64,000 nt of DNA from Unio delphinus. Its lineage: Eukaryota > Mollusca > Bivalvia > Unionida > Unionidae. The notes under the pieces are model-generated. The model was not told where the DNA came from and did not search any database. It was given only the letters and a program-made list of their open reading frames with translations. Made by a program: the position numbers and the translations under genes. Below, piece after piece: positions 52,515 through 63,497 of this stretch. How positions within the stretch are numbered: position 1 is the first letter of the stretch; every line of letters begins with the position of its first letter. Where the stretch lies: contig JAQISU010000057.1 of assembly GCA_029339505.1 (NCBI GenBank), positions 8,391,501 through 8,455,500 on the forward strand, in the 5' to 3' direction.

Positions 52515-54664
52515 GTAATTTGTTTGCTGAGAAATTTTCAGTTTTGGATAAAGAGAAGCACATAAAACTGCATACTTATTTAGTTCTGAGTTTGCAGAAA
52601 ACAACATGTTTCATATGGCACACTGATATATTGAGGCCATCTGGCTCTTTCCTTTAACTCACTACAAAATATGAATGCAAGTTTGTATTTATTACATAAA
52701 ACCTTTTAATTATTTATAAATTTGTTGAGCTTAACTATGTGGATGAAATTCAAAATGAACCAAGATTTAAAAAGTTGGAATTGCTGCATTAAAATATATC
52801 TTCATACAGACATACAAGAAGGCAGCTATGTATGCTGTTCAAATCTGGGTGTGTGGTATGGAATTACAATAGCCATATGAAGTGTATACCATTAAATGAG
52901 TGTGAAATAAATATTGTACTGGTTGAAATTAAAAAGCATCATGTATGACACATCAGTTTTATACTCTTGACAATACATGTGCTAATTAACAATTCGCGAA
53001 TAAACAGGTACTCCCAAAGTTTCAATTTCTGGTCTAAGGGAGGTAACTCCACCATGATATCAAAACTTGAAAACTACGTTTTGAAATACATGTACTCATA
53101 AACATGCCTCTATCACCAAGTATAAACTTATCCTTTGATGTAAGCTTCTGTGTTGAGAAAACCACATGAATTGCAGCAATTTGATTTTATTTACATATTT
53201 ATCAGATATGAGAAATACATTTCCTATTCTTCACCTAAAAGAAGGGATGTTTCCTATAGTATTGAGTGGTCAAAATTAAGTCTGTAAAAAAAAAGGACTG
53301 AAATTGCATTGTTAGAACATTCTCCAATCTGGATAAACTGTCATAAGATTGTGTTTGTTAAAATTTTCCTTTTCATTGTCAACCATATATGTCCCTTGAA
53401 ACCCGTATTCACTATATTGTATGTTCAGTCATTTCTTACTGTTCCCCATTTTGCTATATAGTACAGTGATTCGTACATCCTCGCCTGACAGACCTTTGTA
53501 TAATAGTAAAGTGGATAAGTAAAGAATTTTCATAGTTCTGTTTGTCGGAAATTTCACTAATGAATTTTAAATCGTATTGGAAATCCATATATACCTACAA
53601 AAACAATACTATGTTTTAGGTAACGCTTAAGCAGTTGAGAGGTATGTTTCAGAAAATCTGAAAAACATCAAAATAAATCTGTCCAACCAATGATGTTTGC
53701 TATCGCGATTTATTTATCTTCGATTTAAGATAGAAATATATTATCAGCTTTGTCATATTATGCAATAAACAAGTACAAAGTCAAGGTGACCATCTACATG
53801 CGCATGTATTCATCCAGAAAAGAAGATTTAACAAAAATCGCTCTCGATACCTCCAGAACACATGTAGTTAAAAACTAAAAGTAAGGCAGGAATTAGTCAT
53901 TGTAAGTACAATGTAGGACACAAAATCATTAGGAATCATTAATAATGAGTATTGTGGTAAGTGATCGTTACTGAAGCACATTTCAAAACAGAACTCAGGA
54001 ATGTCAAATTGGTTACCATAAATTATAGCTAAGTTGAAATATTTGACTGCATAGATATAAACCAATATGCAACAGTAAAATCCATACACCCCCACCCCTT
54101 CATGGCAATAATTATAATATCTGAAACATGTTTCAGAAATGGACAAAATGTCTTAATTTTGCTTGTTATCCAGAATTTTGTATATGTAGTAACTTAATGG
54201 TAAATGCATATGTTCTAATTAAACTCCCGTAGCAAAACTATAAAAATACCAAAATATAAAAGTGGAATAAATTAAAATTATAAATAAACATAATCCAACC
54301 TACATCTTTCATTATAGACCCATCCTTGATGCAGTGTGTACAAAAGTATTTACATGTACTTTGTTTCTTCTTGGTTTTTTGGCACTTATTATTGGGTGTA
54401 TCATGCCAAGGAATTTGGAACTTGGTGCCTTTTCTAAGGACATAGGGATAATGGTCTGCAACTTCCATACAGAAAGCAATGATGTCATCATTATACAGGT
54501 TATTTATGAAATGCATTTGCATACAGATGCATCAAAGGAAGGATGGATGGATGGATGGATGTGATGGATGGAGAGAGAGAGAAAGAGAGAAAATATAAGA
54601 CTTTACAAATCAAGATTTGTTGTAATTGTTTTTGTCTAAATAGCTAAATTCCTGTTAATTGAAG
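52515..54664 (+). other. intron 4
   Basis: Mostly anonymous AT-rich sequence with no mobile element recognised. A (GGAT)n(GA)n microsatellite lies at 54537-54592. Open frames at 53868-54146 and 54238-54564 carry no recognisable motif. Confidence 0.8.
54537..54592. repeat. (GGAT)n(GA)n microsatellite
   Basis: About six GGAT/GGATG units followed by GA repeats. Confidence 0.92.
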
Positions 54665-54748
54665 GTATCCCAGTTATTTCAAGACAGTAGCCTGGGAAAT
54701 ATGATCAACGTAGTGCTGGTTGGTCTGATTCTGCTAGAAGGGGATGAG
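54665..54748 (+). CDS. ADAMTS exon e: catalytic domain
   Basis: Residues 274-301, 84 bp, phase 0 at both ends. The acceptor is attgaag and the donor gag|gtaaga. It encodes VSQLFQDSSLGNMINVVLVG followed by LILLEGDE. The pattern of a hydrophobic strand after G-N-x-I-N-V-V and before L-E-x-D matches the second strand of the reprolysin fold; the Glu and Asp here usually take part in structural calcium binding. The small size is normal for this exon type. The acceptor has a weak pyrimidine tract, but flanking phases and protein similarity fix the boundary. Confidence 0.93.
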
Positions 54749-55040
54749 GTAAGATGGAATTCTTTTTTATTCTTTTAATAATAAAGCTTAACAACTTTTC
54801 TTAATAGCATTTAGTTACTGTGTAAATTTTAATGTCATATTTAGTATGCAGTTATTATTTTTTGAATGACTGGGATCATGTATTGGGTCCATGTACACAT
54901 CAGATAGGATCAGTATTTGTATTATGACAGATTTAAGAATATCACACTGTACTCAACACAACAGTAAGTACATAGGTAGTAGAAACAGTTTTCTAGGACA
55001 TAATGTTTGGAGTTACATTAAAATTTTCTTACCCTTTCAG

Positions 55041-55200
55041 AGAGGTTTAAACATTGACTACAATGCGGATGACACTTTAAACAGTTTCTGTTCCTGGCAA
55101 TCAGTCCTCGTGGGATCCAATGGGAGACAACATGATCATGCCATCTTGTTGACAGGACTGGACCTCTGTTCTTACAAAAATTCCCCCTGTGACACACTGG
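55041..55200 (+). CDS. ADAMTS exon f: catalytic domain
   Basis: Residues 302-354 plus one base of 355. The acceptor is ttaccctttcag and the donor ctgg|gtatag. It encodes RGLNIDYNADDTLNSFCSWQ and continues with HDHAILLTGLDLC and the closing PCDTLG. HDHAILLTG is a hallmark strand of ADAMTS catalytic domains, and the Cys residues fit the conserved disulfide set. It follows exon e after an intron of only 292 bp (54749-55040), in which nothing else is seen. It ends in phase 1. Confidence 0.96.
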
Positions 55201-55303
55201 GTATAGTGTTTAGATTTTTGTTCCATTTTAGCTAGAGATAACTCAAGATTGTCAAGATTTTGTTTGGCAAATTCTGAAGAAATAAATAGGATGACTGAAT
55301 ATA

Positions 55304-56095
55304 GCAAGCCCTTAGTATACTACTATCTCTTAATGTAAAACCCCTTAGTATGCTGCTATACCTTTTTTTAAAGCCCCTTGGTATACTGCTATCCTTTCTT
55401 AAAGCTCCTTAGTATACTGATATCCTTTTATAAAGCTCCTTAGTATACTGATATCCTTTTTTAAAGCCCCTTAGTATACTGATATCCCTTTTTAAAAGCC
55501 CCTTAGTCTACTACTATCCATTAATGTAAAGCCCCTTGGTATACTGCTATCCTTTTATAAAGCTCCTTAGTATACTGATATCCCTTTTTAAAAGCCCCTT
55601 AGTCTACTACTATCTCTTAATGTAAAACCCCTTAGTATGCTGCTATACCTTTTTTTAAAGCCCCTTGGTATACTGCTATCCTTTCTTAAAGCTCCTTAGT
55701 ATACTGATATCCTTTTATAAAGCTCCTTAGTATACTGATATCCTTTTTTAAAGCCCCTTAGTATACTGATATCCCTTTTTAAAAGCCCCTTAGTCTACTA
55801 CTATCCATTAATGTAAAGCCCCTTGGTATACTGCTATCCTTTTATAAAGCTCCTTAGTATACTGCTATCCCTTTTTTTAATGCCCCTTAGTATACTGCTA
55901 TCACTTTTTTAAAAGTCCCTTGGTATACTGCTATCACTCTTTTTAAAACCCCTTAGTATAATGTGATCTCTGTTATAAATCTCCTTAGTATACTGCTATC
56001 CCTTAATGTAAAGCCCCTGTGTATACTGCTATCTATTATTGTAAAGATCCTGTGTATACTGATATCCCTTAATGTAAAGCCCCCTAGTATTCAGT
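55304..56095. repeat. minisatellite, unit about 30 bp, with 288-bp higher-order duplication
   Basis: About 26 copies of ccccttagtatactgctatc followed by a T-run. The stretch 55322-55579 reappears essentially unchanged at 55610-55867, so nine basic units were copied as one 288-bp block. Confidence 0.95.
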
Positions 56096-56174
56096 AAAAC
56101 CTGTTATGAGAGACCACCCCTTCTGCCAAAAAAAAGCGGTCTCTCAAAACGGATGGTTTCTAATAACAGGTTTG
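56092..56174. mobile_element. short terminal-inverted-repeat element, MITE-like
   Basis: The left end AAACCTGTTATGAGAGACCA and right end TGGTTTCTAATAACAGGTTT are near-complements (3 mismatches), and the whole element is about 83 bp. It shares the AACCTGT...GAGACCACC motif with the element at 58921-59105, so both belong to one family. Confidence 0.7.
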
Positions 56175-56942
56175 TAAAAAAAAAAGACCAGTTTCAAAGT
56201 CCAGTTTCAGAACAATTTCAAGAAAAATAACCACAATTTTTGTACATATAGTCTATTCTTTATTAATGGTTCTTGTTAAAATATTGTATGCATTCATCTA
56301 AAAACAAAATTATCTAGCAATAAAGATATACTTCTATCGTTAAACATGAAATCACATGTACATTGATGATCACATATTTAAGCATATGAAATCATTTCTG
56401 AATTACTCATTTTCCTTTATAACAACCTAAATTTGTTTTACCACTTTTATGCAAGTGGTCTGCTCTTTTCCAATTCTTTAAGTCACAATAATTATTTTCT
56501 CCAGCCTTAAAATTTGTCGCTCTTTAGTTATAGGTTTGTCTATTGTTATTAAGGTTCTAGGTGTTAAAATTATTAGTGCTTTGTTGTAGTATAATAACGT
56601 GGAAGCACATCAATGTAACATCCTTTGTATGACTTCCATTTGACTGTTTTAAAATGAGGAAGTACTCTAATGATGTACCACTGTAGAATTTCATGATGTA
56701 TTTCATAAAATATACATTTCATCATATCAGTGGAGCATGTTGGTAAATATTTTTAACAATATCTCACTTCAAGTTACCATACATACTCGTGTGTACATTG
56801 GATCCAACAGTAAATGATATAGACCCTGATTTATCCTCACATGATGTGGTGGCAGATCTGTGTCTATGCAGTTCCAGGAGACCCAGACCTGCTGGTGCAT
56901 TATGCAATGCCAGATAATGGTATAGGTGTTTGCAGTTGCATT

Positions 56943-56944
56943 TT

Positions 56945-57028
<84 letters not shown>
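56943..57028. repeat. (CA)n microsatellite near a splice acceptor
   Basis: About 85 bp of CA with one interruption (caacac). Confidence 0.96.
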
Positions 57029-57029
<1 letters not shown>

Positions 57030-57081
57030 GAGGAAGTTGCATATGCCTGTTGTATACCGTACTGTTAATAATGTTTTACAG

Positions 57082-57187
57082 GGTTTGCACCAATAGAGGG
57101 GATGTGCAATCGTTTACGCAGCTGTACAGTTAATGAAGATACTGGATTGTCTACAGCCTTCACCATTGCACATGAAGTAGGACATAA
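57082..57187 (+). CDS. ADAMTS exon g: catalytic domain, zinc-binding HExxH
   Basis: Residues 355 (split) to 390 (split). The acceptor is aatgttttacag and the donor aa|gtacgt. It encodes FAPIEGMCNRLRSCTVNEDT followed by GLSTAFTIAHEVGH. His385, Glu386 and His389 are the first two zinc ligands and the catalytic base. RSCTVNEDTG before the helix is a strong family mark. The intron then splits the Asn codon (AA|T) in the middle of the zinc motif, so the third His lies in the next exon. Compared with vertebrate ADAMTS16/18 (recalled as HESGH), position 387 is Val rather than Ser. Confidence 0.97.
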
Positions 57188-58017
57188 GTACGTATCACAA
57201 GGATAATCTCTAAGGGTTATGTCCCCTGTTTTGGTCATTACACCATGTATTTTTTTTATATATGACTTCAAATGAGCACAGTAAAAAGTAAACATTGTAA
57301 TTAATTCTAAATAACAAGAAATCCTATTACAAATAGATAGAAATAGTTATTCATCTTCCACCACAAGAAGTAGTTTAATAAGTTTAGTTTCCAAAAGTTT
57401 TACATTTGGTGTTGATTAACCATTCAAATATGTCGTTGTAAAGTTGAGGTTATTAACATCAGTGACCATCATGGCTTGAACACATGACCACAATGATATG
57501 GTGCTTCCAGGCCATGGGATTACAGGTTCACAAAAACAAATATTGTTGGGCATGCAACTTCTAAAAATCATTGGGGGAAACAGCAATCGATTATTTGTGG
57601 TTCCCACAGTTTGTTTTACCCAATGTGTACTGAGTTGTTTTGTTTGTTTTGTGTTTGTTAAAGATGAGAATTAAAATAACAGTTTGTCCAATTAAGTCTT
57701 TGTCTTCCATTTTGCTGATAATCTCAATCAAGTTAAACTAAGGTAGATAACAGAATTTTATTGAGTGTAACAAGCAGTGAGTTTTATGACTCAAAATGGA
57801 ACATAACCAAATTATTTATGGTACTATAAAATAAGAGGAAAGCTACCATGTTCTGATGTGAATTGAGGCCTTAATACAAACTCGGGACCCGAAATAGTTG
57901 GTACCTTGTACACAGCACATGGAAACAGAGGCTGAGAAAATGAGAAGGAAAGGAACTGAGATATTTACCTAATGTAGGTGTTTTTTAAATAAAAATTTGT
58001 TTACCTATTTATTACAG
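57188..58017 (+). other. intron 6
   Basis: Anonymous sequence of 830 bp. No repeat or mobile element is recognised. Confidence 0.85.
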
Positions 58018-58155
58018 TTTTGGCATGTTCCATGATGGAGAGGGAAACTTCTGCACTCAGTCAGCTGGGAAGTTAATGTCTCCTACACTGATGGGGAAAG
58101 ATGGTCAGTTTCACTGGTCAGTCTGTAGCAAGGCCTACCTTATGCGGTTCCTCAA
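58018..58155 (+). CDS. ADAMTS exon h: third zinc ligand, Met-turn
   Basis: Residues 390 (split) to 436 (split). The acceptor is ctatttattacag and the donor aa|gtaagt. The first base completes Asn390, then FGMFHDGEGNFC follows. This gives the full motif HEVGHNFGMFHD with His395 as third zinc ligand and the Asp that defines the reprolysin type. LMSPT (Met410) is the Met-turn beneath the active site. WSVCSKAYLMRFL closes the catalytic domain. All catalytic residues are present, so an active protease is predicted. Confidence 0.97.
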
Positions 58156-58599
58156 GTAAGTTACAGAAGCTTGATAGTTTTTAAAATGATGGTGTCATCA
58201 AACTCTCAGAATCCAGAAATAAATTAGATTTATCAAAAATGTGATGATCAATTTAAAAAATGTCAAATAATTTACTTTTCTTTTTCCTGGTTAATCCATT
58301 TTATATATATAACTACTTACATATTATAGAGGCTTGGAATAAAATTTGTATATATCTAATTTATGTGACATTTTATTCCTGTTGCAATAGATAAATGTTA
58401 CTGCAAAGTTATATATTACCATATATTAAATTTGCATTGTTAAGATTCAGAATATTGACACATATAATGTTTGCAATATACTAATTGACAGTGTATATAT
58501 TGCCTGAAAATTATCCTTTCCATCTATACCATATTAATTTAATTAAATTTACAATTTGTTTTCAAGACTTTTATCATTGTTTTCTTGTGACTTATCCAG
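58156..58599 (+). other. intron 7
   Basis: 444 bp of anonymous AT-rich sequence; nothing recognised. Confidence 0.85.
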
Positions 58600-58753
58600 C
58601 ACCCCTCAGTCTGATTGTCTAGACAACGCACCAAAACATGTTGCTGAGTTGAAGTTTCCTGATCGACTTCCTGGAGAACTGTACAATGCTGATATTCAGT
58701 GTAAATGGCAGTTTGGCAGCCGAGCCCGACTCTGTACCTATGATTTTGGAAAG
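58600..58753 (+). CDS. ADAMTS exon i: disintegrin-like domain, start
   Basis: Residues 436 (split) to 487. The acceptor is gacttatccag and the donor aag|gtaaag. It encodes TPQSDCLDNAPK, then FPDRLPGELYNADIQCKWQF and later CTYDFGK. P-x-x-LPGE-x-Y-x-A-x-x-QC is the usual opening of the ADAMTS disintegrin-like domain. Despite the name, this domain has no RGD loop and acts in substrate recognition beside the active site (family knowledge). The block LPGELY with QCKWQFG is especially close to ADAMTS16/18 as remembered. It ends in phase 0. Confidence 0.96.
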
Positions 58754-58920
58754 GTAAAGTTAATAATATACACCTTCAATTTATTAGTTGTCTAATGTGA
58801 TATGGTATGAGAAGAAAAACTAGATAGGTGTCCAGAGGTTACAGTATGCTAGGTAGATATTTGTCTAGTGGTTACAGTGTGTTAATTAGATGGGTGTTAA
58901 TAGGTTACAGATTTTAGTTA

Positions 58921-59105
58921 TGCAGTAGAACCTGTCTTGAAAGACCACCCCATCTGCCCCCCCCCTAATATGGTCTCTGAAGACAGGTGGTCTCTCATTA
59001 CATGTGATAATACTATATAATCAATCAGTCTGTGCTTTGAGGGTGGTCTCTCAATACAGGTGGTCTTTCATAGAAGTGGTCTTTCAAGACAGGTTTAACT
59101 GTAGT
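58921..59105. mobile_element. terminal-inverted-repeat element, MITE-like, second family member
   Basis: The left end AACCTGTCTTGAAAGACCAC and right end GTGGTCTTTCAAGACAGGTT are almost exact complements over about 22 bp, with outer extensions CAGTAG and its approximate complement. TA flanks at both sides would fit a TA target, but this is unproven. The inner part repeats ggtggtctctc several times. Confidence 0.78.
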
Positions 59106-59199
59106 ATAATATGTCCAATATTACCATTATACTTTCCCAACCTTACTATAATTGTGAAGCCCTTTTAAAAGTGTAGGATCAACCTTGGTATAGCTCCAT

Positions 59200-59500
59200 A
59201 TCATCACCACAGAGCATGTACTGTACATTATTGGGGTCATACCTTCAAGGTCAAGGCCGAAGGTCAATATTTTAGGTTTCCGCCATAGTGCCATTTTTCC
59301 TTCTGCTCAAACTTAAAGGCTCTTTAGCATAACTGTCTGAAACTTGGTAAATGCATATATTGTCATAAGACGTATTGCATCCTCAATTATGGGTCCTATG
59401 TTCAAGGCCAAGCTCAAGGTCACAAGTCAGTATTGTAAAGTTTCTCTTGTTTCTGAGCTATTTGAGTTAAATGAACTCATGTGTCACGGTGATGGTTTTG
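59200..59500. repeat. dispersed-repeat-like region with AAGGTCA motifs
   Basis: Two related segments about 160 bp apart share ttcaaggtcaaggccgaagg and ttcaaggccaagctcaaggt, with similar downstream text. It looks like an old repeat with an internal duplication. Its family is unknown. Confidence 0.45.
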
Positions 59501-59579
59501 TCTTAAAGGTCTAGGTCCTTACCCCTTTTCTGCACTTTTACACTAATGTCCTTTGAGATAGATCTGTACAATTTGGTGA

Positions 59580-59616
59580 CATCATACCCACCACATACAT
59601 ACATGCATACATGCAT

Positions 59617-59660
<44 letters not shown>
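59580..59660. repeat. compound microsatellite (CATA)n(CATG)n(CA)n
   Basis: Short tetranucleotide runs followed by about 44 bp of CA. Confidence 0.94.
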
Positions 59661-59662
<2 letters not shown>

Positions 59663-60019
59663 TTCCAACTCCATGTGTCTTCACTCACATTAGATTTCAT
59701 TATTGTAAACATTTGTAACCTCACCTTTGTAGAATGGTGAAAAAAATTTACATTTGCTTGTTTTTTTAAAAAGCTTACAAATAATTATATGTTTACAAAA
59801 TTAAAAATAGTTTTCAACTGACAATTAAATATAGATGTTTACAGAATATTAATAAGAATTTAACATTTTTGGTAGTGACTGTTTTAGAGGCTAAAAGCTG
59901 ATTTGATTTTGTTGGATGTAGGGTTGATTATCAGAGCCAGAAAAAAATCTCAGACAAAGCAGTATATTGTGCCTTCAGCATCATATTACTTTATTTTCTG
60001 AATGATCTTTTTCTTATAG

Positions 60020-60115
60020 GATATTTGCAAAGCTTTATGGTGCTACCGTGGCAACAAGCGGTGTGAGACAAAGTTTTTGCCAGCAGCAGAAGGGACATCA
60101 TGTGGTACTGGTATG
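60020..60115 (+). CDS. ADAMTS exon j: disintegrin-like domain, end
   Basis: Residues 488-519, 96 bp, phase 0 at both ends. The acceptor is ttttcttatag and the donor atg|gtaggt. It encodes DICKALWCYRGNKRCETKFL followed by PAAEGTSCGTGM. The CKALWC and CETKFLPAAEGTSC blocks carry four Cys of the disintegrin-like domain in the usual spacing, and the exon ends just before the WC of the next exon, as expected for the family. Confidence 0.97.
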
Positions 60116-60562
60116 GTAGGTAGGCTGTGACACCACACTTAATTTGAAACATATCCACTTATCTAATGATTTTGATTCATTTGCATTGGAATTTCTTCAC
60201 TGGCAGTTATATATACTACATTAGTTAATGCAGCCATGTCTATTTGAATATTATTATATGCAATTTTAACTTTGAATAAAACTTATAAGGTCCATCTGCA
60301 ACCATAATTCACCCTTTCATTTAATGAGTAATATACTTTACAAGTGGTCTGTGGAATATGGTTGTCTCCCCTGTAAATGGTGTTTTTATGAGTTGTCTGC
60401 TTATCATTGGACCTCTGAGTGTAACTGGGCACAAATATTTAGTTGAACACAGCAACTGATGTAAAAGATATACAATAACTATACAACACCATATTAGTAA
60501 TTGTTATTGATGATTTTGTTATCATTGCCACTGTCAGAAAGGTAATTCCAATGACATTTCAA

Positions 60563-61462
60563 AAGGCCTGAGAAACAATGATAATGATTATGATATCAAG
60601 CCATTAGGCATGAGTAAAATGATTATAATTCCATGCCATTAGGCAAGAGAAACAATGACTATGATTATGATATCAAGCCATTAGGCAAGAGTAAAATGAC
60701 TGATTATAATTCCATGCCATTAGGCAAGAGAAACAATGACTATGATTATGATATCAAGCCATTAGGCATGAGTAAAATGATTATAATTCCATGCCATTAG
60801 GCAAGAGAAACAATGACTATGATTATGATACCATGCCATTAGGCAAGAGTAAAATGACTGATTATAATTCCATGCCATTAGGCAAGAGAAACAATGACTA
60901 TGATTATGATATCAAGCCATTAGGCAAGAGTAAAATGACTGATTATAATTCCATGCCATTAGGCAAGAGAAACAATGACTATGATTATGTTATCATGCCA
61001 TTAGGCATGAGTAAAATGACTGATTATAATTCCATGCCATTAGGCAAGAGAAACAATGACTATGATTATGATATCAAGCCATTAGGCATGAGTAAAATGA
61101 CTGATTATGATGAGCCACTCCAGTGGCCTAATGATTAGAGCATTCACCTCGGATGCAAAAGGTCATGGGTTTGAACCCTGGCTGAGTCATACTAAAGACT
61201 TATTTTAAAAAAATGGTACTAACAGCTGCCAGCATTAAGTGGTTAATGCTAGGCCTGGTGTCAGGATAATGTGACTGGGTGGGACGTCATGCTACATGTC
61301 AGTGGCATGATGCCCCAGTGCTAGACATAACTATAAACTGCCATACTGCAGACATCATAGCAATATGACTGAAAAATTGTTAAAGCTACATCAAAAATCC
61401 AGATCACACATACACACACTGATTATGATGCCATGCCATTAAGCAAGAGAAACAATGACTTT
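60563..61462. repeat. minisatellite, unit about 77-81 bp, about 7 copies, split by a SINE
   Basis: Alternating half-units read aggcaagagaaacaatgact and aggcaagagtaaaatgactg. Full 81-bp copies keep the reading frame, so 60791-61138 reads as a 115-codon repetitive peptide (MPLGKRNNDYDYD type). It lies inside an intron with no splice or coding support, so it is not called a gene. The array resumes at about 61421 after the SINE. Confidence 0.93.
61100..61430 (+). mobile_element. SINE-A copy 6, full length, inside a minisatellite
   Basis: Forward copy at 61113-61417 with A box TGGCCTAATGATTAGAG, B box GGTTTGAACCC, the family body (GGCATGATGCCCCAGTGC) and an AC tail. The array sequence ACTGATTATGATG flanks it at both ends (61100-61112 and 61418-61430). 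This fits a 13-bp target-site duplication, though the array itself contains near-copies of this 13-mer. Confidence 0.88.
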
Positions 61463-61571
61463 CAAGCTAGTTTTTTATTATTTAACTAGAGAGTCGTACT
61501 TAAAGTGAGTTTTACACAGAAACTTAACAATTTACAAGTCAAAATAATGTTCATTTTTTTATTACCTGCAG

Positions 61572-61720
61572 TGGTGTCGTAAAGGTCAGTGTGTAAACTT
61601 TGGTAATGATGGACCCAAGCCAGTAGATGGTGGTTGGTCAGACTGGAGTGAGTGGTCAGACTGCTCACGTAGCTGTGGGGGTGGAGTCATGCATCGAGAA
61701 CGAGAATGTTCACGTCCTCT
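61572..61720 (+). CDS. ADAMTS exon k: end of disintegrin-like domain, first TSP1 repeat
   Basis: Residues 520-568 plus two bases of 569. The acceptor is ttattacctgcag and the donor ct|gtaagt. It begins [20 protein letters not shown], then the TSP1 repeat [19 protein letters not shown]. Trp541, Trp544 and Trp547 form the W-x-x-W-x-x-W motif normally C-mannosylated, and C550-S-R-S-C554-G fits the O-fucosylation consensus on Ser553 (family knowledge). The repeat binds matrix or substrate. It ends in phase 2. Confidence 0.97.
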
Positions 61721-61849
61721 GTAAGTATAAGCTGCAATATCCCTATTCACTGGAATTACTATTACACTGTATAGGTAATTACAGTTAAGGTTTCCTCATT
61801 GTGAGTAGTTTATGTTAAGTGTTCAATCATCTTGAATACTGAATGTAAT

Positions 61850-62115
61850 GTTTCCTGCCCTTTTAATTGTCATGTGTAACATATGCTGCCCTCCCTTTTT
61901 AATCCATCCATCTAATTGTCATATCCCATGCTTAGCATATGTTGCCCTCCCTTTTTAATCCATCCATCTAATTGTCATATCCCATTTTTAGCATATGTTG
62001 CCCTCCCTTTTTAATCCATCCATCTAATTGTCATATCCCATGTTTAGCATATGTTGCCCTCCCTTTTTAATCCATCCATCTAATTGTCATATCCCATGTT
62101 TAGCATATGCTGTCT
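61850..62115. repeat. 56-bp minisatellite, about 4.5 copies
   Basis: The repeated block starts aatccatccatctaattgtc at 61901, 61957, 62013 and 62069, exactly 56 bp apart. Confidence 0.95.
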
Positions 62116-62455
62116 GCCCTGTTTAGACCATCTATCCAGTTCAGAAATTGAGATATTTATCCTTTCCATGTCCTTATACAAATCCACCAGGAAATAGGAT
62201 ATTTGCTTATTCACTATGTGATAACCTTTTCTTTCTCTTGGAGAAAGAATTTGTTGTTTTTTTTTTAAATGAAGACATTCTATATTTTTTATTTTTATTT
62301 TCAGTAGAGCTTCAATAATTTTATCTTAGATATCAAAATACTGAATCCAATAAAACTAATTTAATTAAAATGAATGAAATGTTTCAATAGAGAATTCCCT
62401 CACAATAACACTTCACGGAGTCACACAAGTGAACTACCTTATAAGTGAAGTCATT

Positions 62456-63497
62456 TTATATTGAGGTATCACATACATAACACTACTTTCTATTGAGGTA
62501 TTAAATACATAACATTACTTTCTATTGAGGTATTAAAAGCATAACATTAATTTATATTGAGGTATTAAATACATAACATTGCCTTCTATTGAGGTATTAA
62601 ATGCATAGCATTACTTTATATTGAGGTATTAAATACATTAACATTAATTTATATTGAGGTATTAAATACATAACATTACTTTCTATTGAGGTATTAAATA
62701 TATAACATTACTTTATATTGAGGTATTAAATACATAACGTTACTTATACTGAGGTATCACATACATCACATTAATTTATATTGAGGTATTCAATGCATAG
62801 AATTACTTTCTATTGAGGTATTAAATACATAACATTACTTTATATTGAGGTATTAAATACATAACATTGCCTTCTATTGAGGTATTAAATGCATAACATT
62901 ACTTTCTATTGAGGTATTCAATGCATAGAATTACTTTCTATTGAGGTATTAAATACATAACATTACTTTATATTGAGGTATTAAATACATAACATTGCCT
63001 TCTATTGAGGTATTAAATGCATAACATTACTTTATATTGCGGTATTAAATACATAACATTGCATTATATTGCGGTATTAAATACATAACATTACTTTATA
63101 TTGCAGTATTGAATACATAACATTACTTTATATTGCAGTATTAAATACATAACATTACTTTATATTGCGGTATTAAATACATAACGTTACTTTATATTGC
63201 GGTATTAAATACATAACTTTACTTTATATTGCAGTATTAAATACATAACATTACTTTATATTGCAGTATTAAATACATAACATTACTTTATATTGCAGTA
63301 ATAAATACATAACATTACTTTATATTGCGGTATTAAATACATAACATTACTTTATATTGCGGTATTAAATACATAACATTAGTTTCTATTGAGGTATTAA
63401 ATACATAACATTACTTTCCATTGAGGTATTAAATACATAACATTACTTTATATTGCGGTATTATATACATAACATTACTTTATATTGAGGTATTATA
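62456..63497. repeat. 32-bp minisatellite, about 32 copies
   Basis: The unit is close to tattgaggtattaaatacat + aacattacttta. Left copies mostly have tgaggt, while copies from about 63035 to 63360 mostly have tgcggt or tgcagt. It ends 75 bp before the acceptor of exon l. Confidence 0.97.

Larger units (their letters stand above)
55201..57081 (+). other. intron 5
   Basis: Holds a 0.8-kb minisatellite (55304-56095), a small inverted-repeat element (56092-56174) and a (CA)n run at 56943-57028 that ends about 53 bp before the acceptor of the zinc-motif exon. The rest, 56175-56942, is anonymous AT-rich DNA. Confidence 0.85.
58754..60019 (+). other. intron 8
   Basis: Contains an inverted-repeat element (58921-59105), a dispersed-repeat-like stretch with internal duplication (59200-59500) and a microsatellite (59580-59660). 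Nothing else is recognised in 59661-60019. Confidence 0.8.
60116..61571 (+). other. intron 9
   Basis: Dominated by an 81-bp-type minisatellite (60563-61462) split by a SINE-A copy. The stretches 60116-60562 and 61463-61571 are anonymous. Confidence 0.85.
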
